Shown here in pieces: positions 11,042 to 21,500 of a stretch of 64,000 nt of DNA. Numbering within the stretch: the first letter of the stretch is position 1; each line of letters opens with the position of its first letter. The DNA is from Synechococcus sp. WH 7805. Its GTDB lineage: Bacteria; Cyanobacteriota; Cyanobacteriia; PCC-6307; Cyanobiaceae. Location: contig NZ_CH724168.1 in the NCBI RefSeq assembly GCF_000153285.1, positions 1,489,748-1,553,747 on the forward strand, written 5' to 3'. The position numbers and the translations under genes were made by a program. A model generated the notes under the pieces. The model saw only the letters and a list, made by a program, of their open reading frames with translations, did not search any database and was not told where the DNA came from.

Positions 11042-12289
11042 ATGGTGGAGGGTCTCCAACGCGTCGTGGTCACCGGCCTTGGCGCGGTGACACCGATCGG
11101 CAACAGCGTTGCCGACTACTGGGATGGACTCACGTCCAGCCGCAATGGCGTCGCAGGGATCACCCTGTTCGATGCGTCTCGGCATGCCTGTCGCTTCGCG
11201 GCCGAAGTCGAAGCATTTGATCCGTCTGGGTTCATCGAACCCAAGGAAGCCAAACGCTGGGATCGGTTTTGCAAATTCGGTGTTGTCGCGGCCAAACAAG
11301 CCCTGATCCATGCCGGCCTGGACATCACTCCAGAGAACGCTGATCGCATCGGCATCATCATCGGCTCTGGCGTGGGCGGTCTGCTCATGATGGAGACCCA
11401 AGCCCATGTCTTGGAAGGGAAGGGCCCCAGCCGTGTGAGTCCATTCACCGTGCCCATGATGATCCCGAACATGGCCACAGGTCTGGCGGCAATCGCCGTG
11501 GGAGCCAAAGGACCAAGTTCAGCTGTATCCACCGCCTGTGCCGCCGGATCCAACGCCATCGGCGATGCCTTCCGCCTGCTCCAGCTGGGTAAAGCCGATG
11601 CCATGCTCTGCGGCGGAGCGGAGTCGGCGATCACCCCCCTGGGCGTGGCCGGTTTCGCCAGCGCCAAGGCCCTGTCCTTCCGCAACGATGATCCGGCAAC
11701 TGCCAGCCGCCCCTTCGATCGAGACCGTGATGGGTTCGTAATCGGCGAAGGTGCCGGTCTGCTGGTGCTGGAAACCCTCGGCCACGCCGAGGCACGCGGC
11801 GCCACCATTCTTGCCGAGATCGTGGGCTACGGAACCACCTGCGATGCCCACCACATCACTTCACCCACTCCGGGTGGAGTCGGCGGAGCGGCTGCTATGC
11901 GCCTCGCTCTTGAGGATGGGGGCATTGATCCTTGCGTCGTTGACTATGTGAACGCCCACGGCACCAGCACTCCCGCCAACGACAGCAACGAAACCGCCGC
12001 CATCAAGAGCGCTCTGGGTGACCGTGCCCTAAAGATCCCGGTGAGCTCCACCAAGTCGATGACCGGTCACCTGCTGGGTGGTTCAGGCGGGATCGAAGCC
12101 GTGGCTTGCGTGCTAGCACTGCAGCACAACGTGGTACCCCCCACGATCAACTACGCCAATCCAGATCCCGACTGTGATCTGGATGTCGTTCCCAATACAG
12201 CCCGAGACCACAAACTGGAAACGGTGCTTTCCAACTCCTTCGGCTTCGGCGGCCATAACGTCTGCCTGGCTTTCCGCTCGATGGGGTGA
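11042..12289 (+). CDS. fabF: 3-oxoacyl-[acyl-carrier-protein] synthase II
   Basis: A 415-residue condensing enzyme. The nucleophile Cys lies in VSTACAAGSNAIGDAF (residue about 166); the catalytic histidines are in NAHGTSTPANDSNE and SMTGHLLGGSGG, and the C-terminal glycine-rich NSFGFGGHN is present. It extends malonyl-ACP-derived chains and influences membrane fatty-acid length. It follows acpP directly and precedes the transketolase gene by about 50 bases. Confidence 0.96.
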   Translation: MVEGLQRVVVTGLGAVTPIGNSVADYWDGLTSSRNGVAGITLFDASRHACRFAAEVEAFDPSGFIEPKEAKRWDRFCKFGVVAAKQALIHAGLDITPENADRIGIIIGSGVGGLLMMETQAHVLEGKGPSRVSPFTVPMMIPNMATGLAAIAVGAKGPSSAVSTACAAGSNAIGDAFRLLQLGKADAMLCGGAESAITPLGVAGFASAKALSFRNDDPATASRPFDRDRDGFVIGEGAGLLVLETLGHAEARGATILAEIVGYGTTCDAHHITSPTPGGVGGAAAMRLALEDGGIDPCVVDYVNAHGTSTPANDSNETAAIKSALGDRALKIPVSSTKSMTGHLLGGSGGIEAVACVLALQHNVVPPTINYANPDPDCDLDVVPNTARDHKLETVLSNSFGFGGHNVCLAFRSMG

Positions 12290-12340
12290 GCGGCGACACC
12301 GCACCCCTCCTTCAAACTGTCCGCAACTCACTTCTGAACC

Positions 12341-14350
12341 ATGGTCGCAGCGCCCGCCTCTCTCGACACGCTCTGCATCAACAGCATTCGTTTCCTTGCT
12401 GTTGACGCCGTCAACAAATCCAAGAGCGGCCACCCTGGCCTGCCTATGGGTTGCGCCCCGATGGGCTACACCCTCTGGGACAAGTTCCTGAGGCATAACC
12501 CCAAGAACCCGAAGTGGTTCAACCGCGACCGCTTTGTCCTCTCCGCTGGACACGGCTGCATGCTGTTGTACTCCTTGCTGCACCTCACGGGCTACGACTC
12601 GGTGAGCATCGAGGACATCAAGCAGTTCCGTCAGTGGGGATCGAAAACTCCGGGACACCCGGAAACGTTTGAAACCCCCGGCGTGGAAGTAACCACTGGC
12701 CCACTCGGTGCCGGCATCTCCAATGCCGTGGGTCTGGCGATTGCTGAGTCCCACCTTGCGGCCAAGTTCAACAAGCCCGACGCCCAGGTGGTTGATCACT
12801 ACACCTACGTGATCATGGGCGACGGCTGCAATCAAGAAGGTGTGGCCTCGGAAGCCTGTTCTCTGGCCGGCCACCTGAAGCTGGGCAAGCTGATCGCGCT
12901 CTACGACGACAACCACATCACCATCGACGGCCGCACGGACGTGTCCTTCACCGAGGACGTGCTCAAGCGCTATGAAGCGTATGGATGGCACGTGCAGCAC
13001 GTGGCCGATGGCAACACCGACGTGGACGCCATCGCCAAAGCGATCGAAGCCGCCAAGGCCGTCACCGACAAGCCCTCGATCATCAAGGTGACCACCACCA
13101 TCGGCTATGGCTCCCCCAACAAGGGAGACACCGCCGGTGTGCACGGTGCTCCCCTGGGTGAGGAAGAAGCCGAGCTCACCCGCAAACAGCTGGGTTGGAG
13201 CTATGGCCCCTTCGAAGTACCTCAGGAGGCCTACGACCAGTACCGCCAGGCCATAGAGCGTGGTGCCAGCCAAGAGGCTGAGTGGAATCAAACCCTCGCC
13301 GCTTACCGCAACCAGTACCCAGCCGAAGCGGCTGAGTTTGAGCGCATGCTCCGCGGTGAACTGCCCCAGGGCTGGGACAAGGAGCTCCCCACTTACACCC
13401 CCGACGACAAAGGACTGGCCACCCGCAAGCACTCCCAGATCTGCCTGGGTGCCCTGGGTCCCAACCTTCCCGAGCTGATCGGTGGTTCCGCTGACCTCAC
13501 TCACTCCAACTACACCGATATCAAGGGTGAGACCGGTTCGTATCAACCGGAAACCCCCGAGAAGCGTTATCTGCACTTCGGTGTGCGCGAGCACGCCATG
13601 GCCGCTGTGCTCAACGGCATTGCATATCACAACAGCGGCCTGATCCCCTATGGCGGCACCTTCCTGGTCTTCGCCGACTACATGCGTGGCTCCATGCGCC
13701 TGTCGGCGCTGAGCGAGCTGGGTGTGATCTACGTCCTCACCCACGACTCCATCGGCGTCGGCGAAGACGGCCCCACCCACCAGCCGATCGAAACCATCCC
13801 GTCCCTGCGGGCCATCCCCAACATGCTGGTGTTCCGCCCTGGTGATGGCAACGAAACCAGCGGAGCCTACAAGCTCGCCATCGAGAACCGTCATCGCCCC
13901 AGTGCTCTCTGCCTCAGCCGCCAGGGCATGGCCAACCAGGCCAACTCTTCGATCGACAAGGTCGCCCACGGCGGCTACATCCTTGAAGACTGCGACGGCA
14001 CGCCTGAGCTGATCCTGATCGGCACCGGCACAGAGCTTGACCTCTGCGTGCAGGCCGCCAAACAGCTCAGTGCTGAAGGCAAGAAGGTGCGCGTTGTGTC
14101 CATGCCCTGTGTGGAGCTCTTCGATGAGCAGAGCGATGCCTACAAAGAGCAAGTTCTGCCTACTGCGGTGCGCAAGCGCATCGTGGTGGAAGCAGCCGAA
14201 GCTTTCGGCTGGCACCGTTTCATCGGCCTCGATGGCGACAGTGTCACGATGAATCGCTTTGGTGCCTCCGCTCCTGGAGGCACCTGCATGGAGAAGTTCG
14301 GCTTCACGGTTGAGAACGTGGTAGCCAAATCCAAGGCATTGCTGGGCTGA
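12341..14350 (+). CDS. tkt: Transketolase
   Basis: A 669-residue thiamine-diphosphate enzyme of the Calvin cycle and pentose phosphate pathway. It starts [19 protein letters not shown]. The ThDP-binding block is [13 protein letters not shown] near residue 165 (the G-D-G start of the cofactor motif, with Asn further on). The pyrimidine-domain residues lie in [18 protein letters not shown] near 415, with the catalytic Glu, and [15 protein letters not shown] follows. Length and domain order are normal. A terminator follows at 14380, so it ends the acpP-fabF-tkt transcript. Confidence 0.97.
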   Translation: MVAAPASLDTLCINSIRFLAVDAVNKSKSGHPGLPMGCAPMGYTLWDKFLRHNPKNPKWFNRDRFVLSAGHGCMLLYSLLHLTGYDSVSIEDIKQFRQWGSKTPGHPETFETPGVEVTTGPLGAGISNAVGLAIAESHLAAKFNKPDAQVVDHYTYVIMGDGCNQEGVASEACSLAGHLKLGKLIALYDDNHITIDGRTDVSFTEDVLKRYEAYGWHVQHVADGNTDVDAIAKAIEAAKAVTDKPSIIKVTTTIGYGSPNKGDTAGVHGAPLGEEEAELTRKQLGWSYGPFEVPQEAYDQYRQAIERGASQEAEWNQTLAAYRNQYPAEAAEFERMLRGELPQGWDKELPTYTPDDKGLATRKHSQICLGALGPNLPELIGGSADLTHSNYTDIKGETGSYQPETPEKRYLHFGVREHAMAAVLNGIAYHNSGLIPYGGTFLVFADYMRGSMRLSALSELGVIYVLTHDSIGVGEDGPTHQPIETIPSLRAIPNMLVFRPGDGNETSGAYKLAIENRHRPSALCLSRQGMANQANSSIDKVAHGGYILEDCDGTPELILIGTGTELDLCVQAAKQLSAEGKKVRVVSMPCVELFDEQSDAYKEQVLPTAVRKRIVVEAAEAFGWHRFIGLDGDSVTMNRFGASAPGGTCMEKFGFTVENVVAKSKALLG

Positions 14351-14379
14351 GCCAGACTTCAGCTGGGATCAACAGACGG

Positions 14380-14408
14380 GGCGGGGGAAAGAATCTCCCG
14401 CCTTTTTT
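14380..14408 (+). terminator. Rho-independent terminator after transketolase
   Basis: GGCGGG pairs with CCCGCC around an A-rich loop and is followed by six T. It lies 30 bases after the tkt stop, in the plus orientation. Confidence 0.8.
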
Positions 14409-14446
14409 CTTGAGCACCAATCGCCTGCTTACGCGACCATAACGGC

Positions 14447-15385
14447 ATGCGCAATCTGATCACGGGAGGCGCAGGCTTCCTCGGCTCACACCTCACCGAC
14501 CACCTGATGAAGTCAGGGGAAGAAGTGATCTGCCTTGACAATTACTTCACTGGAAGAAAAAGCAACATTGCCCAATGGATGGGCCACCCTGATTTCGAGC
14601 TGATCCGCCACGATGTCACCGAACCGATCAAACTCGAGGTCGACCGAATCTGGCATCTGGCCTGCCCCGCATCACCCATCCACTATCAGTTCAATCCGAT
14701 TAAAACCGCCAAGACCAGTTTTCTTGGCACTTACAACATGCTGGGGCTGGCAAGACGCGTCGGAGCCAGACTTTTATTAGCCAGCACCAGCGAAGTGTAT
14801 GGCGATCCAGAAGTACATCCTCAACCCGAGAGTTACCGGGGGTCTGTCAATCCCATTGGAATCCGCAGCTGTTACGACGAAGGCAAACGCATCGCCGAGA
14901 CGCTCTGTTTCGACTACAAACGCATGCACAACACCGAAGTGCGCGTGATGCGCATTTTCAACACGTATGGCCCTCGCATGCTTCCCGATGATGGCCGCGT
15001 TGTCAGCAACTTCATCGTTCAAGCCCTCAAAGGCGAGCCGCTCACACTCTTCGGCGACGGTTCCCAGACCCGTTCGTTCTGCTACGTCGACGATCTAATC
15101 GACGGCATGATCCGCCTGATGAACAGCGACCACACCGGACCAATAAACATTGGCAATCCGGACGAATTCACCATCCAAGAGCTCGCCAGGATGGTTCGCG
15201 ATCGCATCAATCCCGAATTAAAAATCATCAACAAGCCCTTACCCGAGGATGACCCGCTTCAGCGACAACCTGTGATCAGTCTTGCCATCCAGGCTCTGGC
15301 ATGGACGCCAACGATCTCCCTCGCGACTGGCCTCGACCGGACCATTGCCGACTTCCAGTCGCGATTGAAAGGAGACGTCAATTAA
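14447..15385 (+). CDS. UDP-glucuronate decarboxylase-like NAD-dependent epimerase/dehydratase
   Basis: A 312-residue extended short-chain dehydrogenase. The N-terminal NAD motif is [18 protein letters not shown] (GxxGxxG), followed by a [10 protein letters not shown] block typical of UDP-xylose synthases. Catalytic residues are the Ser in [10 protein letters not shown] and the Tyr-Lys of [13 protein letters not shown]. The HxP-rich SCYDEGKR and [15 protein letters not shown] blocks are those of UXS-type enzymes, which convert UDP-glucuronate to UDP-xylose. The product would supply surface glycan synthesis. It sits after the tkt terminator and converges on thiC, about 30 bases away. Confidence 0.85.
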   Translation: MRNLITGGAGFLGSHLTDHLMKSGEEVICLDNYFTGRKSNIAQWMGHPDFELIRHDVTEPIKLEVDRIWHLACPASPIHYQFNPIKTAKTSFLGTYNMLGLARRVGARLLLASTSEVYGDPEVHPQPESYRGSVNPIGIRSCYDEGKRIAETLCFDYKRMHNTEVRVMRIFNTYGPRMLPDDGRVVSNFIVQALKGEPLTLFGDGSQTRSFCYVDDLIDGMIRLMNSDHTGPINIGNPDEFTIQELARMVRDRINPELKIINKPLPEDDPLQRQPVISLAIQALAWTPTISLATGLDRTIADFQSRLKGDVN

Positions 15386-15417
15386 GAGCATCTCCCTCCG
15401 AACACCTCTACAGACAA

Positions 15418-16869
<1,452 letters not shown>

Positions 16870-16879
16870 TCACGTGCAT

Positions 16880-16972
16880 TCACTTCCCTGGCGCCGGCAT
16901 GACCCGGATCAGGTTCGGAGGGTGTGATCTCAGCCCTAACCGCCAAAGAAGACGTCCAGGGCACCCCTAGTG
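16880..16972 (-). promoter_or_regulatory. TPP (thi-box) riboswitch of thiC
   Basis: On the minus strand the conserved blocks appear in order: ACTAGGGGTGCC at the 5' end, CTGAGAT in the middle and ACCTGATCCGGGTCATGCC before a closing GCCAGGGAAGT. These are the pyrimidine-sensing helix and pyrophosphate-binding elements of the TPP riboswitch. It ends about 58 bases before the thiC ATG, which suits control of translation or early termination. Confidence 0.95.
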
Positions 16973-17010
16973 GTTTTTAAACGCTAGCAAGAGTCCTGGG
17001 GAGCAGGACA

Positions 17011-17637
17011 TCACCCCACCTGAAGACCATTGAGCGCTGCGGCTACCACCCTGTGATCCTGGTCCTGCTGCAAAGGCTGCAGAAGGACACGGGCCTGCTC
17101 GCCGATGGGACGATCCTGGGACTCTCGAACGATCCTCCCAAGGATTTCTGCCCCACTCACCCGCACCGTGCCATCCCCATCCACGATGGCGATCTCGGCC
17201 AGCTCCAACAGCCAGGCCAGGTTGATCTCCGGTTGTTCCGCCAGTCCGGAGAGAATGCTGCAGCGCACGAGCCAGGCACCATCAGCCTCAAAAGCAGTGC
17301 GAAGCAACGGCCAGGAGCGCTCCACGCCGTAACTCACCAGGGCATTGGCTGCCTCAGCCCTCACATTGGCATCCTCATCGCTGCCAAGGAGCTGCTCCAG
17401 CACCATCCACCCCTGCTCGGTGCGTTTGTAGCCAAGACCGCTGCAGCTGAGAGAACGCACCAGAAACGCCTGCTGCTGCGTTCCCAGCACCAGCAGGGGC
17501 ACCGCTTCCTCATCGCTGCAGAAGCGCAGCTTGGTGAGGGCGGGCATCGCTCGCGTGGGATCCCCAGAAGCAATGGCATTCCTGAGGGCCTCGAGATCAG
17601 GGGCGTCCCCTTGGGACGGTTCAGATGTGGATGCCAT
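17011..17637 (-). CDS. HEAT-repeat protein
   Basis: A 208-residue helical-repeat protein. The start is placed at ATG 17637 (MASTSEPSQGDAPDLEALR), four bases after the preceding gene's stop; a longer frame would overlap that gene. HEAT-type units can be seen at EAVPLLVLGTQQQAFLVRSL, NVRAEAANALVSYGVERSWP and TVRVSGAEILGRIVRESQD. Related cyanobacterial HEAT proteins include bilin lyases and their chaperones, but nothing here shows that activity. It is the last gene of the ruvB-led operon. Confidence 0.7.
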   Translation of the reverse strand: MASTSEPSQGDAPDLEALRNAIASGDPTRAMPALTKLRFCSDEEAVPLLVLGTQQQAFLVRSLSCSGLGYKRTEQGWMVLEQLLGSDEDANVRAEAANALVSYGVERSWPLLRTAFEADGAWLVRCSILSGLAEQPEINLAWLLELAEIAIVDGDGTVRVSGAEILGRIVRESQDRPIGEQARVLLQPLQQDQDHRVVAAALNGLQVG

Positions 17638-17641
17638 CGGA

Positions 17642-17872
17642 TCAGGTTTCCTCGAATCGACTATCGCGGAGAGCAACCAGCAGCCGATGGCGCCGCCGGC
17701 GACGGCCCACCACCGCATGGATCACCAGGCCGGTTCCCACCAGAATGGCAGGGAGAGACTGATATTTGTCAGCTCCCTCTCGCTGCAACAGAGCAACCAC
17801 TCCAAGAAGCACCAGCAGAGGCGCTGCCAGTGAGAGAAGCACATACAACCGGGTACGGGGGGGGCGATTCAT
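17642..17872 (-). CDS. Small two-helix membrane protein
   Basis: 76 residues with two hydrophobic spans, VLLSLAAPLLVLLGVVALL (residues about 11-29) and LPAILVGTGLVIHAVVG (about 40-56), then an Arg-rich cytosolic segment RRRRRHR. The topology is probably a hairpin with both ends in the cytosol. Its ATG overlaps the upstream hydrolase stop (ATGA) and its stop is four bases before the HEAT gene, so it is translated as part of the operon. It resembles the short DUF3188-type cyanobacterial membrane proteins in size and layout, but that is an impression, not a match. Confidence 0.65.
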   Translation of the reverse strand: MNRPPRTRLYVLLSLAAPLLVLLGVVALLQREGADKYQSLPAILVGTGLVIHAVVGRRRRRHRLLVALRDSRFEET

Positions 17873-19041
17873 GCCGGTGGCTCCCAGGCCAGCATCGCCG
17901 CTGTCAGTACACGAATCCCCACGCCCAGACAGGCCTCATCCGGCAGGAAATGGCCGTTATGCAGCGGTGCACAGCCCTCGGGCCCAGCCACTCCCAACCG
18001 GAACATCGTGCCTGGCACGTCCTTGAGCAGCTCGGCAAAATCCTCGGCCCCCAGGGAAGGCTGCTCCAGCCTCTGCACCTGACTCTGACCCAGGTGCTCG
18101 ATGGCACTGCGTTCCAAGAGAGCCGTGAGGGTCGAGTCGTTATGAACCGGAGGTGAGATGCATCGGTAGTGCACCTGAGCGGTAGCGCCGAACCCCGCGC
18201 ACAGGGCCTGCACCGTGTCCTCGATCCAGGCAGGCAGTCGGTCATGCACCTCTGTGCAGAGGCAACGCACGGTGCCAAGCAATCGCACCCGATCGGCGAT
18301 CACATTGAAGGCCTTCCCCCCCTCGATGCGTCCGAAACTCACCACCACCGGATGCAGCGCATCCAGCCTTCGGCTGATCGCCTCCTGCAACCCCGTCACC
18401 ACCCGCGAGGCGATCCAGATCGCATCCACCGATTGATGGGGACGGGCGCCATGCCCCCCCTCACCGATCACTTCGATCTCCAGCTCGCCCGCTGCGGCGG
18501 TCAGGCTGCCGCTGCGCACACCGATGCTCCCCGCCGGCAGGGACGGGAACACGTGCACGCCGAACAACCCATCCAGCCCTTCAGTGGCTCCGGCCTCCCG
18601 CATCCAACGAGCCCCCATGGCCAGTTCCTCAGCGGGCTGAAACAGCAGGCGAAGGCCCACTGGCCTCTCGGGCTCACCAGCCAGTAGCCGGGCCACCCCG
18701 AGGCCGATGGTGCTGTGCAGGTCGTGCCCGCAGGCATGCATCACCCCCTGGCGCAAGGAGGCGTAAGGCAGCCCCGTGTGTTCCTCCACCGGCAGAGCGT
18801 CCATGTCCACCCGCAGACCGAGTTTGGGACCCTGCTCCGGGCCGAGATCCGCCACCACACCGGTGCGACCCACGCCTTCGCGCACCCGCCAGCCGGCCTC
18901 CCGCAAAGCACCCGCAATCAAGGCGGCGGTCTGGTGCTCCTCACCGCTCAGCTCGGGATGGGAGTGGAGATGGCGGCGGAAGTCGATCAACTCCGGCAGC
19001 ATCGCCTCCAGGCGCTCAGTCCAGGGCAACATTGAGGTCAT
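17869..19041 (-). CDS. M20-family amidohydrolase (N-acyl amino acid / hippurate hydrolase type)
   Basis: A 390-residue metallohydrolase. The N-terminus RRHLHSHPELSGEEHQTAAL and the metal motif HACGHDLHSTIGLG (residue about 100) are those of M20D amidohydrolases, followed by FQPAEELAMGARWM with the catalytic Glu and a dimerisation lid domain. It should cleave N-acyl or N-carbamoyl amino acids, or amide conjugates, in the cytosol. The substrate is not evident. Both ends overlap neighbours by four bases (ATGA), so translation is coupled. Confidence 0.85.
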   Translation of the reverse strand: MTSMLPWTERLEAMLPELIDFRRHLHSHPELSGEEHQTAALIAGALREAGWRVREGVGRTGVVADLGPEQGPKLGLRVDMDALPVEEHTGLPYASLRQGVMHACGHDLHSTIGLGVARLLAGEPERPVGLRLLFQPAEELAMGARWMREAGATEGLDGLFGVHVFPSLPAGSIGVRSGSLTAAAGELEIEVIGEGGHGARPHQSVDAIWIASRVVTGLQEAISRRLDALHPVVVSFGRIEGGKAFNVIADRVRLLGTVRCLCTEVHDRLPAWIEDTVQALCAGFGATAQVHYRCISPPVHNDSTLTALLERSAIEHLGQSQVQRLEQPSLGAEDFAELLKDVPGTMFRLGVAGPEGCAPLHNGHFLPDEACLGVGIRVLTAAMLAWEPPA

Positions 19042-19838
19042 GACACCTCCAGGGCGAGAAAGCGCTCGAGATCAGCGATCGGCGTCGGCGGCCAGCGCCG
19101 CACCTGCGCAAGCCAGGCGGAATCCCGGTAACTGGGATCCAGTCCGGCAGCCGCGGCCCAATGGCTTTCGGCTTCACCACGAGAGCCTTCGCGCCAGAGC
19201 AGTGCGCTGAGTGCGGCGCGGGCATCAGCGAACAAGGGATAGCGGCGGATGAGGTTGCGCAGCTGACGTTCGGCTTCAGGAAGATCTTCGAGCTGATAGA
19301 GGGCCAGAGCATCGCTGGAGCGGGCCATGGCGAAGCCTGGACGGGCATCGGCGGCCTGGCGATACAGACGCTGGGCTTGGGCCCAGTCGCCCTCAGACCC
19401 ACGCACATTTCCGAGGTTGTAAAGGGCCGAGGCATCGAGGGGATCGCGCTGGAGGATCCAGTCGTAATCAGCCGCGGCCTCAGGCCATCGCTGCAAGGCT
19501 TCCTCAGCAGTGCCGCGATTGAGGTGGGGATCGGCATCCTCCGGTGCCAGGGCGATCGAGCGGGTCTGATCGGCAATCGCACCCTCAGGATCCCCCAGCA
19601 TCAAGCGGATGTTGCCGCGGTTGCTCCAGGCAGCAGCATCCCGCGGCGCCATCTCCAGCACTTCATCCCAGAGGGGCAGCGCCGCCTCCGGATCGCCCTG
19701 GCGGCTCAGGCTCAAGGCCCGATCGAACAGACGCGGCAAGTCTCCGGCCTCAGGATCGCCTGCCGCCATCACCGGCCCGGGCAGAAGCAGCAAGGCGAGC
19801 AGCACCAGCAAGGTCAAACAATGGCGCAATCGCGTCAT
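19038..19838 (-). CDS. Exported TPR protein
   Basis: About 266 residues from the chosen ATG at 19838, which overlaps the ruvB stop (ATGA). The N-terminus is a signal peptide ([20 protein letters not shown]), so the protein is probably periplasmic or thylakoid-luminal. TPR units follow: [58 protein letters not shown] and [20 protein letters not shown]. No catalytic domain is present; it should mediate protein contacts. It is coupled by a four-base overlap to the M20 hydrolase gene. Confidence 0.78.
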   Translation of the reverse strand: MTRLRHCLTLLVLLALLLLPGPVMAAGDPEAGDLPRLFDRALSLSRQGDPEAALPLWDEVLEMAPRDAAAWSNRGNIRLMLGDPEGAIADQTRSIALAPEDADPHLNRGTAEEALQRWPEAAADYDWILQRDPLDASALYNLGNVRGSEGDWAQAQRLYRQAADARPGFAMARSSDALALYQLEDLPEAERQLRNLIRRYPLFADARAALSALLWREGSRGEAESHWAAAAGLDPSYRDSAWLAQVRRWPPTPIADLERFLALEVS

Positions 19839-20920
19839 GCCACCTGCTCCTGACCCTCTGGCCAACCGAGATGACCCCGACCCGCAGCGGTCACCACCCG
19901 GCCCCGGGGGGTGCGCTGCAGAAAACCGAGCTGCAGCAGGTACGGCTCCACCACCGACTCCAGGGTGGACGGGTCCTCACCCAAGGCGGCCGCCAGGGTG
20001 TCGAGGCCGGCGGGACCACCGCCATGGGACTGCAGCAGAAGTTCCATCAAGCGGCGATCACTGGCATCCAATCCCCGGCCATCAACGCGATGCAGGGTGA
20101 GGGCTTCATCCACGAGGTGTTGATCGATGCAGCCCTCGCAGGCCCGCACGCAGGCCACGTCGCGCACCCGGCGCAGCAGACGGTTGGCGATTCGGGGGGT
20201 GCCCCGGCAGCGGCGGGCAATCTCCGTGCAGGCCGCCTCACTGAGTTCGAGATTTAGCAGTCCAGCGGCCCGTTCCACGATGGCCTGCAGATCCTCCAGG
20301 CCGTAAAACTCGAGCCGTTGAATCAACCCGAAGCGATCGCGCAACGGCGAGCTCAGAGCACCAGCCCGGGTGGTGGCCCCCACGAGCGTGAAGGGAGGCA
20401 GATCGAGGGCTCGGGTGCGCGCTGTGCTGCCCTTGCCCACGGTGAGATCCAGGCGGCGGTCTTCCATGGCCGGATAGAGCAGCTCTTCGGCCACCCGGCT
20501 CAGCCTGTGAATCTCATCGATGAACAACAGATCCTTGGGCTGCAGGTTCACCAGCAGCCCCACGATGTCGCGGGGACGCTCCAACGCAGGCGCACTGGTG
20601 ATCCTGCAGGTCACGCCCAGCTCTTCGGCGAGCACCATGGCCATGGTGGTTTTGCCCAGGCCAGGGGGGCCGTAGAGCAGCACGTGATCGAGGGCCTCGC
20701 CGCGGCCGATGGCCGCCTGAACAGCGATGCCCAGCACCTGCTTCAGTTCTCGCTGGCCGATGTAATCCGCAAGCCGCTTGGGCCGCAGGCTGTCCTCCTT
20801 GACACCAGCCCGTGCGAGATCGACGTCATCCCCCTCCTGACGGGCCCCATCCACCACCCGATCCGGGACGCGATCCGGCCGCGGACGCTGAGATGCGGCG
20901 TTAGAGGAAACGATCGCCAT
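19835..20920 (-). CDS. ruvB: Holliday junction helicase RuvB
   Basis: A 361-residue AAA+ motor. Walker A is [20 protein letters not shown] (residue about 82), Walker B is [20 protein letters not shown], sensor I lies in [20 protein letters not shown], and the C-terminal winged helix includes [17 protein letters not shown]. With RuvA it drives branch migration during recombination and repair. It has an unusual, slightly longer N-terminal leader rich in Arg and Asp. It heads an operon whose other members have no obvious repair role. It is divergent from smpB, which starts 64 bases away. Confidence 0.96.
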   Translation of the reverse strand: MAIVSSNAASQRPRPDRVPDRVVDGARQEGDDVDLARAGVKEDSLRPKRLADYIGQRELKQVLGIAVQAAIGRGEALDHVLLYGPPGLGKTTMAMVLAEELGVTCRITSAPALERPRDIVGLLVNLQPKDLLFIDEIHRLSRVAEELLYPAMEDRRLDLTVGKGSTARTRALDLPPFTLVGATTRAGALSSPLRDRFGLIQRLEFYGLEDLQAIVERAAGLLNLELSEAACTEIARRCRGTPRIANRLLRRVRDVACVRACEGCIDQHLVDEALTLHRVDGRGLDASDRRLMELLLQSHGGGPAGLDTLAAALGEDPSTLESVVEPYLLQLGFLQRTPRGRVVTAAGRGHLGWPEGQEQVA

Positions 20921-20984
20921 GATGGAAGGGTACCGACCTCTGGATAGGGTCGGGGAATCAAGCGGCTGAGAGGCCTAAAGGGGG

Positions 20985-21482
20985 ATGGCCAAAGGAGGAG
21001 GCAAGAAGAGTGCCGCTGCAGCGCGCGCCGCAGCCAACCGGCTGCTGGCGGATAACCGCCTAGCCCGGCATCAGTACGACATCCTCGAAACACTGGAAAC
21101 CGGCATCGAACTGGTGGGCACCGAGGTGAAATCAATCCGGGCCGGGCAGGCCAACCTGCGCGACGGGTTCTGCCTGATCCGCAATGGAGAGCTGCAGCTG
21201 CACAATGTGCACATCTCCCCCCACACCCATGCCAGCGGGTACTTCAACCACGACCCACTGCGGGTGAGGCGCCTGCTGGCGCACCGGCGGGAGATCGACA
21301 AACTGCGCGGCCAGCTGGACCAGAAAGGACTGACGCTGATTCCCCTTAATCTGCATCTGCAGGGTTCCTGGATCAAACTCACCCTGGGCTTGGGCAAAGG
21401 ACGCAAGCTCCACGACAAGCGTGCCGCAGAAAAAGACAAGCAAATCAAAAAAGAGACCCGAGCAGCACTGTCGCGTTACTGA
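20985..21482 (+). CDS. smpB: SsrA-binding protein SmpB
   Basis: A 165-residue protein for trans-translation. It has [20 protein letters not shown] and [19 protein letters not shown], the conserved beta barrel that binds tmRNA, and the basic C-terminal tail [17 protein letters not shown] that enters the ribosome. The N-terminus is Ala/Lys-rich ([18 protein letters not shown]), slightly longer than in many bacteria. No ssrA gene is visible in the window. Confidence 0.96.
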
Positions 21483-21500
21483 TTCGACGCAAAATCGTTA

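Noticed and set aside
12113..14215. A 700-codon open frame antisense to transketolase
   Set aside because: It mirrors the codon bias of tkt, has no recognisable domains, and tkt on the other strand is unambiguous.
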